DNA of 13,425 nt from Actinomycetota bacterium (GTDB lineage Bacteria > Actinomycetota > Humimicrobiia > Humimicrobiales > Humimicrobiaceae). Of the stretch, positions 6,582-13,086 are shown one piece after another. Below the pieces are notes generated by a model. That model did not search any database, was not told where the DNA came from, and worked only from the letters and a program-made list of their open reading frames with translations. The position numbers were made by a program, and so were the translations under genes. The DNA lies in the NCBI GenBank assembly GCA_016870675.1, contig VGAU01000026.1, positions 1 through 13,425 of the forward strand, read 5' to 3'. The stretch's first letter is position 1; the number at the start of each line of letters is the position of its first letter.

Positions 6582-7040
6582 ATGAACTTAAAAAGGATAG
6601 GTAAGAAATACAGATATATCGACCACCTCTCTGATATTGGCATTGAGTTTTATGGAAATAAACTGGAGGAGTTATTTGAAAATGCAGGGGTGGGTATGTT
6701 TTCTATTATGTGTGACTTAGAATTGGTCGAACCTCAGGAGAAAAGGAATATAAAAATAAGCCAGAAGGATACATGCTATGAGGATTTACTGGTATTATGG
6801 CTGGAGAGATTATTGTACTTATATGAAGTTGATGATGTTTTATTTTCGGAATTTAAAGTGTGTGGAATTCATAAAAAGGGCTGGAATCTCGTGCTGACTG
6901 CTGAAATTTCCGGAGAAAAAATAGATCTGAACAAGCATAAAATAAAGATAGCTATTAAAGCGCCGACTTATCATATGCTTGAAATAAAAAGAGGTGACAG
7001 GTATTGTAATTGGAAAGGCAGGATTATTTTCGATGTGTGA
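6582..7040 (+). CDS. Archease, RtcB RNA ligase activator
   Basis: 152 residues of the archease family (usual length 140-150). The N-terminal KYRYIDHLSDIGIEFYG corresponds to the conserved Y..idHTADigi motif; D18 and the penultimate D151 (IIFDV) are the acidic residues that bind a divalent metal in this family. LEELFENAGVGMFSIMCDL and LVLWLERLLYLYEVDDVLFSEF are also typical. Archease speeds guanylylation of RtcB and widens its NTP use, allowing multiple turnovers. It lies 20 bases upstream of rtcB, supporting that role. The ribosome site is poor (no AGGAGG before ATG 6582) and the leader from the predicted promoter is short, so translation may be weak. Confidence 0.93.
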   Translation: MNLKRIGKKYRYIDHLSDIGIEFYGNKLEELFENAGVGMFSIMCDLELVEPQEKRNIKISQKDTCYEDLLVLWLERLLYLYEVDDVLFSEFKVCGIHKKGWNLVLTAEISGEKIDLNKHKIKIAIKAPTYHMLEIKRGDRYCNWKGRIIFDV

Positions 7041-7060
7041 TAAAGGAGGGATTTACTATA

Positions 7061-8506
7061 ATGGATTATAAGATTAAAAAAATAAATGATTATAAGTGGG
7101 AAATAGAAAAGGATGAAAAATATGATATGAGGGTTCCGGGAATAATTTTTGCCGACAGGCAATTATTAGACCATGCAGCCAACGAAAAGACTATTGATCA
7201 GGTGATAAATGTTGCAACTCTTCCTGGTATATTAAAGGCTTCTTATGCTATGCCTGATATACATTTTGGATATGGGTTTCCTATCGGGGGAGTGGCTGCT
7301 TTTGATGAGGACAGTGGAGTAATCTCCCCCGGCGGTGTTGGTTTTGATATATCCTGTGGAGTAAGAACCCTGCGGACCAATTTAAATATCGGGGACATTA
7401 AAGACAGGCTGGAAGATATAATGAGTACTTTATCCTTCAATATACCCAAGGGAGTAGGCAGCAAGGGGAAAATTAGGTTATCAAAAAATCAGCTAATGCA
7501 ACTGCTAAAAGAAGGTGTTGACTGGGCCATTAGAAATGGTTATGGCTGGGAAGAAGATAAATATTTCGTAGAAGAGAATGGCTGTATGGCAGGCGCCAAT
7601 ACTGATTTTGTCAGCAGTCTTGCTATGGATAGAGGAATGGACCAGGTGGGAACCCTTGGATCCGGAAATCATTTTTTAGAGATCCAGGTAGTGGATGAGA
7701 TATATGATACTGGTGCGGCAGAGTCTCTTGGTCTGGAAAAAGATCAAATAACCATAATGATTCATTCAGGCTCCAGGGGACTTGGGCATCAGATATGCAG
7801 CGATTATATCAGAGTAATGCAGCAGTCTGTCATAAAGTATGGAATAAAATTGGCGGATAGGCAGCTTGCCTGTACTCCTGTTTCTTCTCCTGAAGGCAGA
7901 AGATACTATGGAGCTATGGCCTGTGCCATTAATTATGCCATGGTAAACAGGCATTGCCTTGCCCACTGGGTAAGAACAGTATTTGAAAGATTTTTTGGAA
8001 AATCTTCAGATAAATTGGGTCTCGGCACCATTTATGATGTATCTCATAACATAGCAAAGATTGAAGAACATAATGTTGATGGTAAATTGAAGAAAGTCTG
8101 TGTGCATAGAAAAGGTGCTACCAGATCCTATCCTCCAGGGAATAAAGATATTCCTGACCGGTATAAGAGTATAGGCCAGCCAGTAATAATTCCGGGGGAC
8201 ATGGGCCGTTATTCCTTCATACTGCTGGGAACCGAGAAGGCAATGAGCGAGAGTTTTGGTTCTACCTGTCATGGCGCGGGAAGACTTATGAGCAGAACGA
8301 AAGCAAAGAAAAATATACAGGGGAGTGAACTTAAAAAGGAGCTTTTTAATAAAGGAATTATAGTAATGGCTGGAAGTATGGCCGGGCTGGCAGAAGAAGC
8401 TCCTCAGGCTTATAAGGATGTAAGCAAGGTGGTGGATGTGACTCACTACGCTGGGATATCAAAGAAAGCAATAAGACTCCGCCCTCTTGGAGTTTTAAAA
8501 GGTTAA
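7061..8506 (+). CDS. rtcB: RNA-splicing / repair ligase RtcB (tRNA-splicing ligase)
   Basis: 481 residues. RtcB joins 2',3'-cyclic phosphate or 3'-phosphate RNA ends to 5'-OH ends using GTP and Mn2+. All active-site positions of the Pyrococcus enzyme are present at nearly the same numbers: D96 and C99 (GGVGFDISCG), N203/H204 (GTLGSGNHF), H235 (IMIHSGSRGLG), H329 (YDVSHNIAK), the guanylylated H404 (STCHGAGRLMSR) and the C-terminal K480. The HRKGATRSYPPG loop and AGLAEEAPQAY are also there. I chose the ATG at 7061 because it follows AAAGGAGG (7042-7049) and gives a length equal to the Pyrococcus protein; an in-frame GTG-type start at 7010 would overlap archease and lacks such a site. In this operon it is probably for RNA repair or tRNA maturation; no RtcA or RtcR is seen. 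Confidence 0.97.
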   Translation: MDYKIKKINDYKWEIEKDEKYDMRVPGIIFADRQLLDHAANEKTIDQVINVATLPGILKASYAMPDIHFGYGFPIGGVAAFDEDSGVISPGGVGFDISCGVRTLRTNLNIGDIKDRLEDIMSTLSFNIPKGVGSKGKIRLSKNQLMQLLKEGVDWAIRNGYGWEEDKYFVEENGCMAGANTDFVSSLAMDRGMDQVGTLGSGNHFLEIQVVDEIYDTGAAESLGLEKDQITIMIHSGSRGLGHQICSDYIRVMQQSVIKYGIKLADRQLACTPVSSPEGRRYYGAMACAINYAMVNRHCLAHWVRTVFERFFGKSSDKLGLGTIYDVSHNIAKIEEHNVDGKLKKVCVHRKGATRSYPPGNKDIPDRYKSIGQPVIIPGDMGRYSFILLGTEKAMSESFGSTCHGAGRLMSRTKAKKNIQGSELKKELFNKGIIVMAGSMAGLAEEAPQAYKDVSKVVDVTHYAGISKKAIRLRPLGVLKG

Positions 8507-8582
8507 TCAGTATTTAAAAACTTCTAGAACAATATATAAAACAATAATTTATATAAATAAAATCAATAAAGGAGAAAAGAAA

Positions 8583-9119
8583 ATGAATGAAGGAAGGGTT
8601 CAGGAGAAAAAACCAGATGAGATATACTGCCCCAGCTGTGCCAAACCAATAAAAAAAGATGCGGTGGTATGTCCAAATTGCGGAGTACAGGTAAAAGAGC
8701 TAAAAGTATCTGCTGAAGCTAAAGCTATGACTCCAGAAGAAGAGCTAGAAGAAGGAAGAAAACAATTAGGAGGGGTAAAGGTACTTTATTGGTTTGTAAT
8801 TGTAGTTTTAGCCCTTTATCTAATTATTATGATTCCCCTAACTATTGCCTCACCACATTTAATGGAGGGAACATATACAGCAGGTAACATTGCCCAATCT
8901 ATAATGGTACTGATATTTGTTTTTGGTATAGGTATGGCCATTTATATAATTCCTCTAGTAGGAATTATCAAAAGGAAATCATTCTCGGTTCCTTATACCA
9001 GAGTTTTACTAATTATAACTATGATCGGTGGTTTTCCTATTGGCACCATTATTGGAGCAACTCTGTGGAAAAGAATTAATCATCCACTGGCTAAAAAATA
9101 TTTAAATTACGGTACGTAG
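8583..9119 (+). CDS. Zinc-ribbon membrane protein of unknown function
   Basis: 178 residues. The N-terminal cytoplasmic part carries a zinc ribbon of the double CxxC type: C16-P-S-C19 and C30-P-N-C33. A charged linker (residues ~45-62, MTPEEELEEGRKQL) leads to three hydrophobic segments that should span the membrane: about 65-90, 103-128 and 137-160. The final basic tail (LWKRINHPLAKKYLNYG) would be cytoplasmic or outside depending on topology. Many small bacterial proteins combine a zinc-ribbon with membrane helices and remain uncharacterised; no function is assigned. The ATG follows AAAGGAG (8570-8576). It is 76 bases downstream of rtcB on the same strand, so read-through from the rtcB promoter is possible. 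Confidence 0.85.
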   Translation: MNEGRVQEKKPDEIYCPSCAKPIKKDAVVCPNCGVQVKELKVSAEAKAMTPEEELEEGRKQLGGVKVLYWFVIVVLALYLIIMIPLTIASPHLMEGTYTAGNIAQSIMVLIFVFGIGMAIYIIPLVGIIKRKSFSVPYTRVLLIITMIGGFPIGTIIGATLWKRINHPLAKKYLNYGT

Positions 9120-9221
9120 TAAAATAAACATCCAGAATACCACATTAAATTACATTGCCAGTATTTAAAACTGGACGCTTGCTCCTATTTTAAAAGATTA
9201 AGTAATTATTAATGGGGAAAG

Positions 9222-9275
9222 ATGTTTTTTGGTTTTTTTAGAGAATTTCTACAAGAAGATTTGGAAAGGAGGTGA
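9222..9275 (+). CDS. Possible 17-codon upstream peptide
   Basis: ATG at 9222 opens MFFGFFREFLQEDLERR and stops at 9273-9275, inside the ribosome binding site (AAAGGAGG) of the next gene, three bases before its GTG start. A GGGGAAAG sits close upstream. It could be a leader peptide that couples translation to the AmaP-like gene, or chance. No homology is recognised. Confidence 0.25.
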   Translation: MFFGFFREFLQEDLERR

Positions 9276-9278
9276 AAA

Positions 9279-9509
9279 GTGAAAATATTTAACCGAGTAG
9301 TGGTGATTATAGTGCTATTTAAAATAATCTTATTGTCCATTGTTGCTGTAGTAAATAAATTTACTAATCTTTTTTTATGGACTGATGTATCAAATAAAAT
9401 CATAGGTTCAATAGGCGGTCTAAATATCTACATTACCGGAGCAATACTACTATTGGTTGTAGTCGGATGTATAGTTCTTCTGGTATTTGAATTTCGTAAA
9501 AAAGAATAG
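9279..9509 (+). CDS. Small two-TM membrane protein, AmaP-like N-terminus
   Basis: 76 residues with two membrane helices, about 6-27 and 50-70, and a basic end (FEFRKKE). The start MKIFNRVVVIIVLFKIILL resembles the N-terminus of AmaP, the membrane anchor of Asp23-type alkaline shock proteins, which also begins with M..FNR and has two helices before a soluble domain. Here the soluble domain is missing: a TAG follows the basic residues. No asp23 or DUF2273 gene lies nearby, so the similarity may be superficial. The start is GTG at 9279, after AAAGGAGGTGA at 9265-9275. A strong hairpin follows the gene. Confidence 0.65.
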   Translation: MKIFNRVVVIIVLFKIILLSIVAVVNKFTNLFLWTDVSNKIIGSIGGLNIYITGAILLLVVVGCIVLLVFEFRKKE

Positions 9510-9544
9510 AGCAGAGCAGTTTAAAGACTGGAACCAAAAAGTTA

Positions 9545-9589
9545 AATTAAATACTAGGATTAATTTTATGTTAGTCCTAGTATTTAATT
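9545..9589 (+). terminator. Long 19-bp-stem hairpin after the AmaP-like gene
   Basis: Bases 9545-9563 pair with 9571-9589 around the loop TTTTATG. All 19 pairs form in a plus-strand RNA (one U-G wobble at 9560/9574); in the minus-strand RNA that position is an A-C mismatch, so the structure favours the plus strand. It starts 35 bases after the stop codon and isolates the upstream genes from the permease promoter. A clean U-tract is lacking, so its role as terminator is likely but not proven. Confidence 0.55.
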
Positions 9590-9668
9590 AATGCAGCTCA
9601 TTCTATAACCTTTTCCAATAATAAAAAATCCTTTTAAAAACAATACAAAAAGCTTTAAGTAAATTATA

Positions 9669-9696
9669 TTGACATATTTAAATATATAATTATAAT
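9669..9696 (+). promoter_or_regulatory. Consensus promoter upstream of the permease gene
   Basis: TTGACA (9669-9674), 16-base spacer, TATAAT (9691-9696): both hexamers are perfect sigma-70 consensus. A 12-base perfect palindrome ATATTTAAATAT (9674-9685) lies in the spacer, where a repressor of the ArsR type could block polymerase. Transcription would start near 9703, leaving about 217 bases of leader before the permease ATG. Confidence 0.6.
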
Positions 9697-9702
9697 AAGG
9701 AA

Positions 9703-9919
9703 AAACTGCGTTTTATTGTCTTATTATACAAGTAAATTTTAATGTGAATATTATGATGGTTAAATTAGAAAACTAAAAGTTCAGAACGCATAAATTTATA
9801 AAGAAGATGGTAGAAAATGTTGTCGACAGAGTACTTTGCTCTAATAAAAGCAATTGCAGGCGCTACCTAGGATAAGAATGTTATATGCCATTTCAGCTGT
9901 ATAAAAGGAGGAATAAATT
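9703..9919 (+). other. Long 5' leader of the permease-thioredoxin operon
   Basis: About 217 bases lie between the predicted start site and the permease ATG. Two very short frames occur: 9807-9875 (22 codons, ATG to TAA) and 9817-9870 (MLSTEYFALIKAIAGAT, then TAG). Continuing the second frame past the TAG gives DKNVICHFSCI up to the ribosome site, which could mean a decayed small gene. No known riboswitch fold is recognised. AAAGGAGG (9903-9910) serves the permease. Confidence 0.35.
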
Positions 9920-10975
9920 ATGATTAAAGATTTACTTATTGCAGGGTTACTCGCATTAGAAGGCTACATTGCTACACATGTGTTGACTTGTCTTATACCA
10001 GCCTTCCTTCTGGCTGGTGCAATGGTAACGTTCATCAACCGTGAGGCTATCTTAAATTATCTGGGTGAAAAAGCAAGCAAGATTAAATCATTTTCTCTGG
10101 CGAGTATCTCAAGTTTCTTCTTAGCAGCTTGCTCTTGCACAGTTATACCTGTTGCGAGCGGACTTTATTATAGTGGTGCAGGAATTGGAGTTGCATTTAT
10201 TATTCTCTGGGTTGCACCAGCAGCAAATATCCTTGCTCTTATTTATACCGGAAGTATTCTTGGTAGTAAGATGGTTATCTCAAGGATAGTCGCTGCCTTG
10301 CTTATGGCTTTTGTTGTTGGTGTGATAATGAGTTTTATCTTTAGAAAAGAAAGAAAGGAAGTAGCTCATCCACAAGAGTGGAAAGAGAAAAAAAACAGGA
10401 AAAATATTATTGCTTTGCGAGATTTAATCTTTTTGTTTCTGATACTTGTATCACTTCTTTTACCGAATTATCTGGTAAGAAGTGGCAATTACCTTTACAA
10501 AATCCTGGTTTGGGCTATCAGTAGTTTAGTAATGGTAATTTATGCAATAAAAGTGATTCCGAAAGAAAGAATAAAAGATTGGTTAAGAGAAACTTGGTGG
10601 TTTGTTAGAATCATTTTTCCTTTGCTTTTGATTGGCGTCTTTATCATTGGTATAATAGGAAAGATATTACATGAAGAGTGGATTCAGAATTGGCTTGGTG
10701 GAAATGGTATTGTTGCTTCTTTTCTAGCTACTATGATTGGAGCGATAAGTTACTTTGCTACGATGACAGAGGCACCATTCGTGGATACCCTTATGAAATT
10801 AGGTATGGGTAAAGGGCCTGCCCTTGCTCTTCTTCTTACCGGGCCAGGATTAAGTTTGCCCAATTGGTTGGCTATTGCAAGGGTGTTTGGAGTTAAAAAA
10901 GCACTTGTATACGTGCCTATAATTGTTATTCTTGGAACATTAGTAGGCTGGTTCTTCGGAAATTTTATATTTTAG
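9920..10975 (+). CDS. Permease of the DUF318 / ArsP_1 family
   Basis: 351 residues, an integral membrane protein with about 8-9 helices in two halves and a charged cytoplasmic loop around residues 142-160 (RKERKEVAHPQEWKEKKNRK). The first half carries the family's C-S-C motif (C71-S72-C73) followed by VIPVASGLYYSGAGIG and VAPAANILAL; the second half has the TGPGLSLPNW repeat of that motif. Members with this plan move metals or metalloids: ArsP exports organoarsenicals, and SO_0444-like ones are proposed for Zn/Cu. The substrate here is unknown. It is followed after 29 bases by a small CxxC redox protein, a common pair in this family, and a CVC-type ArsR regulator lies 2.1 kb downstream. ATG 9920 follows AAAGGAGG. 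Confidence 0.9.
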   Translation: MIKDLLIAGLLALEGYIATHVLTCLIPAFLLAGAMVTFINREAILNYLGEKASKIKSFSLASISSFFLAACSCTVIPVASGLYYSGAGIGVAFIILWVAPAANILALIYTGSILGSKMVISRIVAALLMAFVVGVIMSFIFRKERKEVAHPQEWKEKKNRKNIIALRDLIFLFLILVSLLLPNYLVRSGNYLYKILVWAISSLVMVIYAIKVIPKERIKDWLRETWWFVRIIFPLLLIGVFIIGIIGKILHEEWIQNWLGGNGIVASFLATMIGAISYFATMTEAPFVDTLMKLGMGKGPALALLLTGPGLSLPNWLAIARVFGVKKALVYVPIIVILGTLVGWFFGNFIF

Positions 10976-11004
10976 GAGTGGTATTATAAAAGGAGGTAGA
11001 AAAT

Positions 11005-11244
11005 ATGAAAATACAAATTGCAGGACCTGGTTGCCTAAGATGCCAGGTAACAGAAGAGAATGTAAGAAATGCCTGTGCTGAGCTGAACCTTCCCGCCAAA
11101 ATCTCGCATGTATACAATGTGAAGGAGTATGCAAAACTTGGGGTAATGATGACACCAGCGGTGATTGTGAACGGTAAGGCAATGATATCAGGGAAAGTTC
11201 CTACGGTAGAGGAATTAAAAAGACTATTATCAGAGATAAAATAG
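11005..11244 (+). CDS. Thioredoxin-like small redox-active disulfide protein
   Basis: 79 residues, the length of the minimal thioredoxin-fold proteins often called redox-active disulfide protein 2. The active site is GPGCLRCQ with C10 and C13; a cis-proline motif follows at T50-P51 (MMTPAVIVNG), and the end (PTVEELKRLLSEI) is typical. A third cysteine, C24, could take part in metal or thiol chemistry. It would act in the cytoplasm. ATG 11005 follows AAAGGAGG (10989-10996). It is the second gene of the permease operon; in related loci the pair is believed to reduce or hand over a metal(loid) to the permease, though this is not established for every case. Confidence 0.9.
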   Translation: MKIQIAGPGCLRCQVTEENVRNACAELNLPAKISHVYNVKEYAKLGVMMTPAVIVNGKAMISGKVPTVEELKRLLSEIK

Positions 11245-11261
11245 AAAGGTTACACAGCCAT

Positions 11262-11289
11262 TTTGATTTATGTAGAGGTAATGTATAAT
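11262..11289 (+). promoter_or_regulatory. Possible promoter of sufCB
   Basis: TTTGAT (11262-11267), 16-base spacer, TATAAT (11284-11289). The -10 is perfect, the -35 weak. The start point would be near 11296, directly before the inverted repeat at 11303-11323 and 56 bases before the sufC ATG. Confidence 0.35.
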
Positions 11290-11302
11290 TTTTGTAAATT
11301 GG

Positions 11303-11323
11303 ATAGAAATAGAATATTTCTAT
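11303..11323. promoter_or_regulatory. Operator-like inverted repeat upstream of sufC
   Basis: ATAGAAAT and ATTTCTAT form a perfect 8-bp inverted repeat around AGAAT. It lies 28 bases before the sufC ATG and just downstream of the possible start site, a usual place for a repressor site (Rrf2/IscR or ArsR type) or for a 5'-UTR hairpin. Confidence 0.4.
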
Positions 11324-11351
11324 AAGAAGATATAAAATTTATTAAAAATAA

Positions 11352-12104
11352 ATGGAATTATTAAGAGTAGAAAAACTTTCATTAAACTTAAATGGAAGGC
11401 AGATTTTAAAGGATTTAAGTCTTTCTGTTAAATCTGGAACAATTCATTCTATACTCGGTCCAAATGCTGCAGGAAAGTCAAGTCTTGCCTATGTTCTTAT
11501 AGGTTGTTGTGATTATAATCCTCAAAGTGGCAAGATTTATTTTCTTGGGGAAGATATAACCGGTTATCCAACTCAAAAACGGGCCAAAATTGGCATGACT
11601 CTTGCCTGGCAAGAACCTGCAAGATTTGAGGGCTTGACGGTTAAGGATTATATTTCGGTTGGAATTAAAGAAAATAAACCAGGTCTGGTTGAGGAGTCCT
11701 TATATCGGGTGCTATTGGAGCCAAAAGATTATTTAGACAGGGAAGTAGATAAAACTTTAAGTGGGGGAGAAAGGAAGCGAATTGAATTGGCTGCAGTTTT
11801 TGCCATGAGGCCAAGATTAGTTATTTTAGATGAGCCTGATTCAGGAATTGATATACTGGCTCTTGATAACATTGTAAATATGATAAAAGAGCTAAGAAGT
11901 CAGGGTACAACTGTGCTTTTAATTACCCATAGAGAAGAGGTTGCCGAAATTGCAGATAAGACATCTCTTATGTGTTCGGGCTTTATTGTAGAAGAAGGTA
12001 CCCCTGAAGAGGTGGGTAAATATTTTAAAGAAAAATGTATTCCTTGCCCCACCCACCTTTACCCAGCAGAGAAAGATAAAGAAAAAAATAAAGGAAAAAA
12101 ATGA
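11352..12104 (+). CDS. sufC: SufC-type Fe-S cluster assembly ATPase (minimal SUF/SMS type)
   Basis: 250 residues, an ABC ATPase of the SufC group. Walker A is GPNAAGKS (36-43), the Q-loop is Q87 in AWQEPARFEGLTVKDYI (the family's typical W/QxP/xxxG arrangement), the signature is LSGGERKR (136-143), Walker B is LVILDEPDSGIDI (156-168) and the H-loop is H193. SufC drives conformational change in SufB during cluster assembly in the cytoplasm. Unusual is the C-terminal extension with C229-I-P-C232-P-T-H235, a possible metal or cluster site, then a lysine-rich tail; E. coli SufC lacks it. No SD-like sequence precedes ATG 11352, so translation may be weak or depend on the leader. The stop overlaps the sufB start (ATGA). 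No sufD, sufS, sufU or sufE follows. Confidence 0.92.
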   Translation: MELLRVEKLSLNLNGRQILKDLSLSVKSGTIHSILGPNAAGKSSLAYVLIGCCDYNPQSGKIYFLGEDITGYPTQKRAKIGMTLAWQEPARFEGLTVKDYISVGIKENKPGLVEESLYRVLLEPKDYLDREVDKTLSGGERKRIELAAVFAMRPRLVILDEPDSGIDILALDNIVNMIKELRSQGTTVLLITHREEVAEIADKTSLMCSGFIVEEGTPEEVGKYFKEKCIPCPTHLYPAEKDKEKNKGKK

Positions 12105-13039
12105 TGCAAGATTATAAATACATGCTGGATGCATATGAAGAGGCAGGTGGAAATCCTGAAGCTTTTAAAAATTCTAAAGTTGCCCATCTGGTGATTCACC
12201 AGAACAAGGTAATTGGTAAACATTTAGTTGAAGGTTTGGATTTGAAACCAAAAGAGACAGCTTCAGGGATAGATATTCATTTAATTGTTAGAAAAGGGAC
12301 AATAATAAAGTATCCTGTACATCTTTGCTTTGGGGTATTGCCTAAAGAAGGCATCCAGGAGATAAATATTAGAGCAAGGGTGGAAGATGATTCAGAGATT
12401 AAGTTACTTGCACATTGCGTTTTCCCAAATGCTGTAAGGGTAGTTCACAAAATGAATGCTGATATAGAAGTTGGCAACAATTCCTATTATGAATACAATG
12501 AAGTTCACTTTCATGGCTTTGAAGGCGGCGTGGAAGTTATACCAAAAGCAAAAATAAGAGTCGGAAATAACAGCCGTTTGGTTACAAATTTTTCTCTTCT
12601 TAAAGGCAGGGTTGGCTATTTCGATCTTGATTATGAATCAGAAATTTTAGACAACTCAAGCTTAGAAATGACGGTAAAAATTTATGGTTATTCTGATGAC
12701 AGAATTAAAATTAAGGAAGTGGGCCGACTCATTGGCGAATCTTCTCGCGGATTAATTAAAAGCCGTGTTGTGGTTAAAGATGATGCGCAAAGTGAGATAA
12801 TAAATGAACTGGTTGCTTCTGCTAAAAATGCAAGAGGTCATGTTGATTGCATAGAGGTTATCCAGGGAAATGCAAAAGCGCGTGCTATTCCCATTGTTAA
12901 TGTTACTCATGAACTGGCAAAAGTTACTCACGAGGCAGTAATAGGTAGAGTTAGTAAAAAACAAATTGAGACACTTATGGCACGGGGATTAGAAGAAGAA
13001 AAAGCAATTGATTTGGTGGTAAGTGGGATGCTTAAATAG
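12101..13039 (+). CDS. sufB: SufB/SufD-family scaffold protein (short, minimal SUF/SMS type)
   Basis: 312 residues, much shorter than E. coli SufB (about 495), and typical of the compact single SufB-like partner in two-gene systems. The middle is a run of beta-strands expected of the beta-helix core. The C-terminal domain is well conserved: HVDCIEVIQG supplies C250, KVTHEAVIG supplies H277-E278 and ARGLEEEKAIDLVVSGML the end. C250 and E278 lie 28 residues apart, against 29 between SufB C405 and E434 in E. coli, so the cluster-building residues appear kept. It would form a SufB2C2 complex with SufC and probably needs a separate sulphur source. It starts inside the sufC stop (ATGA), so translation is coupled. 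Confidence 0.92.
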   Translation: MMQDYKYMLDAYEEAGGNPEAFKNSKVAHLVIHQNKVIGKHLVEGLDLKPKETASGIDIHLIVRKGTIIKYPVHLCFGVLPKEGIQEINIRARVEDDSEIKLLAHCVFPNAVRVVHKMNADIEVGNNSYYEYNEVHFHGFEGGVEVIPKAKIRVGNNSRLVTNFSLLKGRVGYFDLDYESEILDNSSLEMTVKIYGYSDDRIKIKEVGRLIGESSRGLIKSRVVVKDDAQSEIINELVASAKNARGHVDCIEVIQGNAKARAIPIVNVTHELAKVTHEAVIGRVSKKQIETLMARGLEEEKAIDLVVSGMLK

Positions 13040-13086
13040 AATGTCATCTAAAGCCTTTATTTTTAGAATTTTAGGAATGAAGAAAA

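Noticed and set aside
7010..7060. Longer rtcB start at 7010 overlapping archease
   Set aside because: No ribosome site there; ATG 7061 follows AAAGGAGG and gives the Pyrococcus-like 481 residues with matching active-site numbers.
8006..8446. 146-codon minus-strand frame inside rtcB
   Set aside because: Antisense shadow of a fully conserved enzyme; no ribosome site or domain.
9158..9174. CCAGT...ACTGG hairpin after the zinc-ribbon gene
   Set aside because: Only five pairs and no U-tract; too weak to call a terminator.
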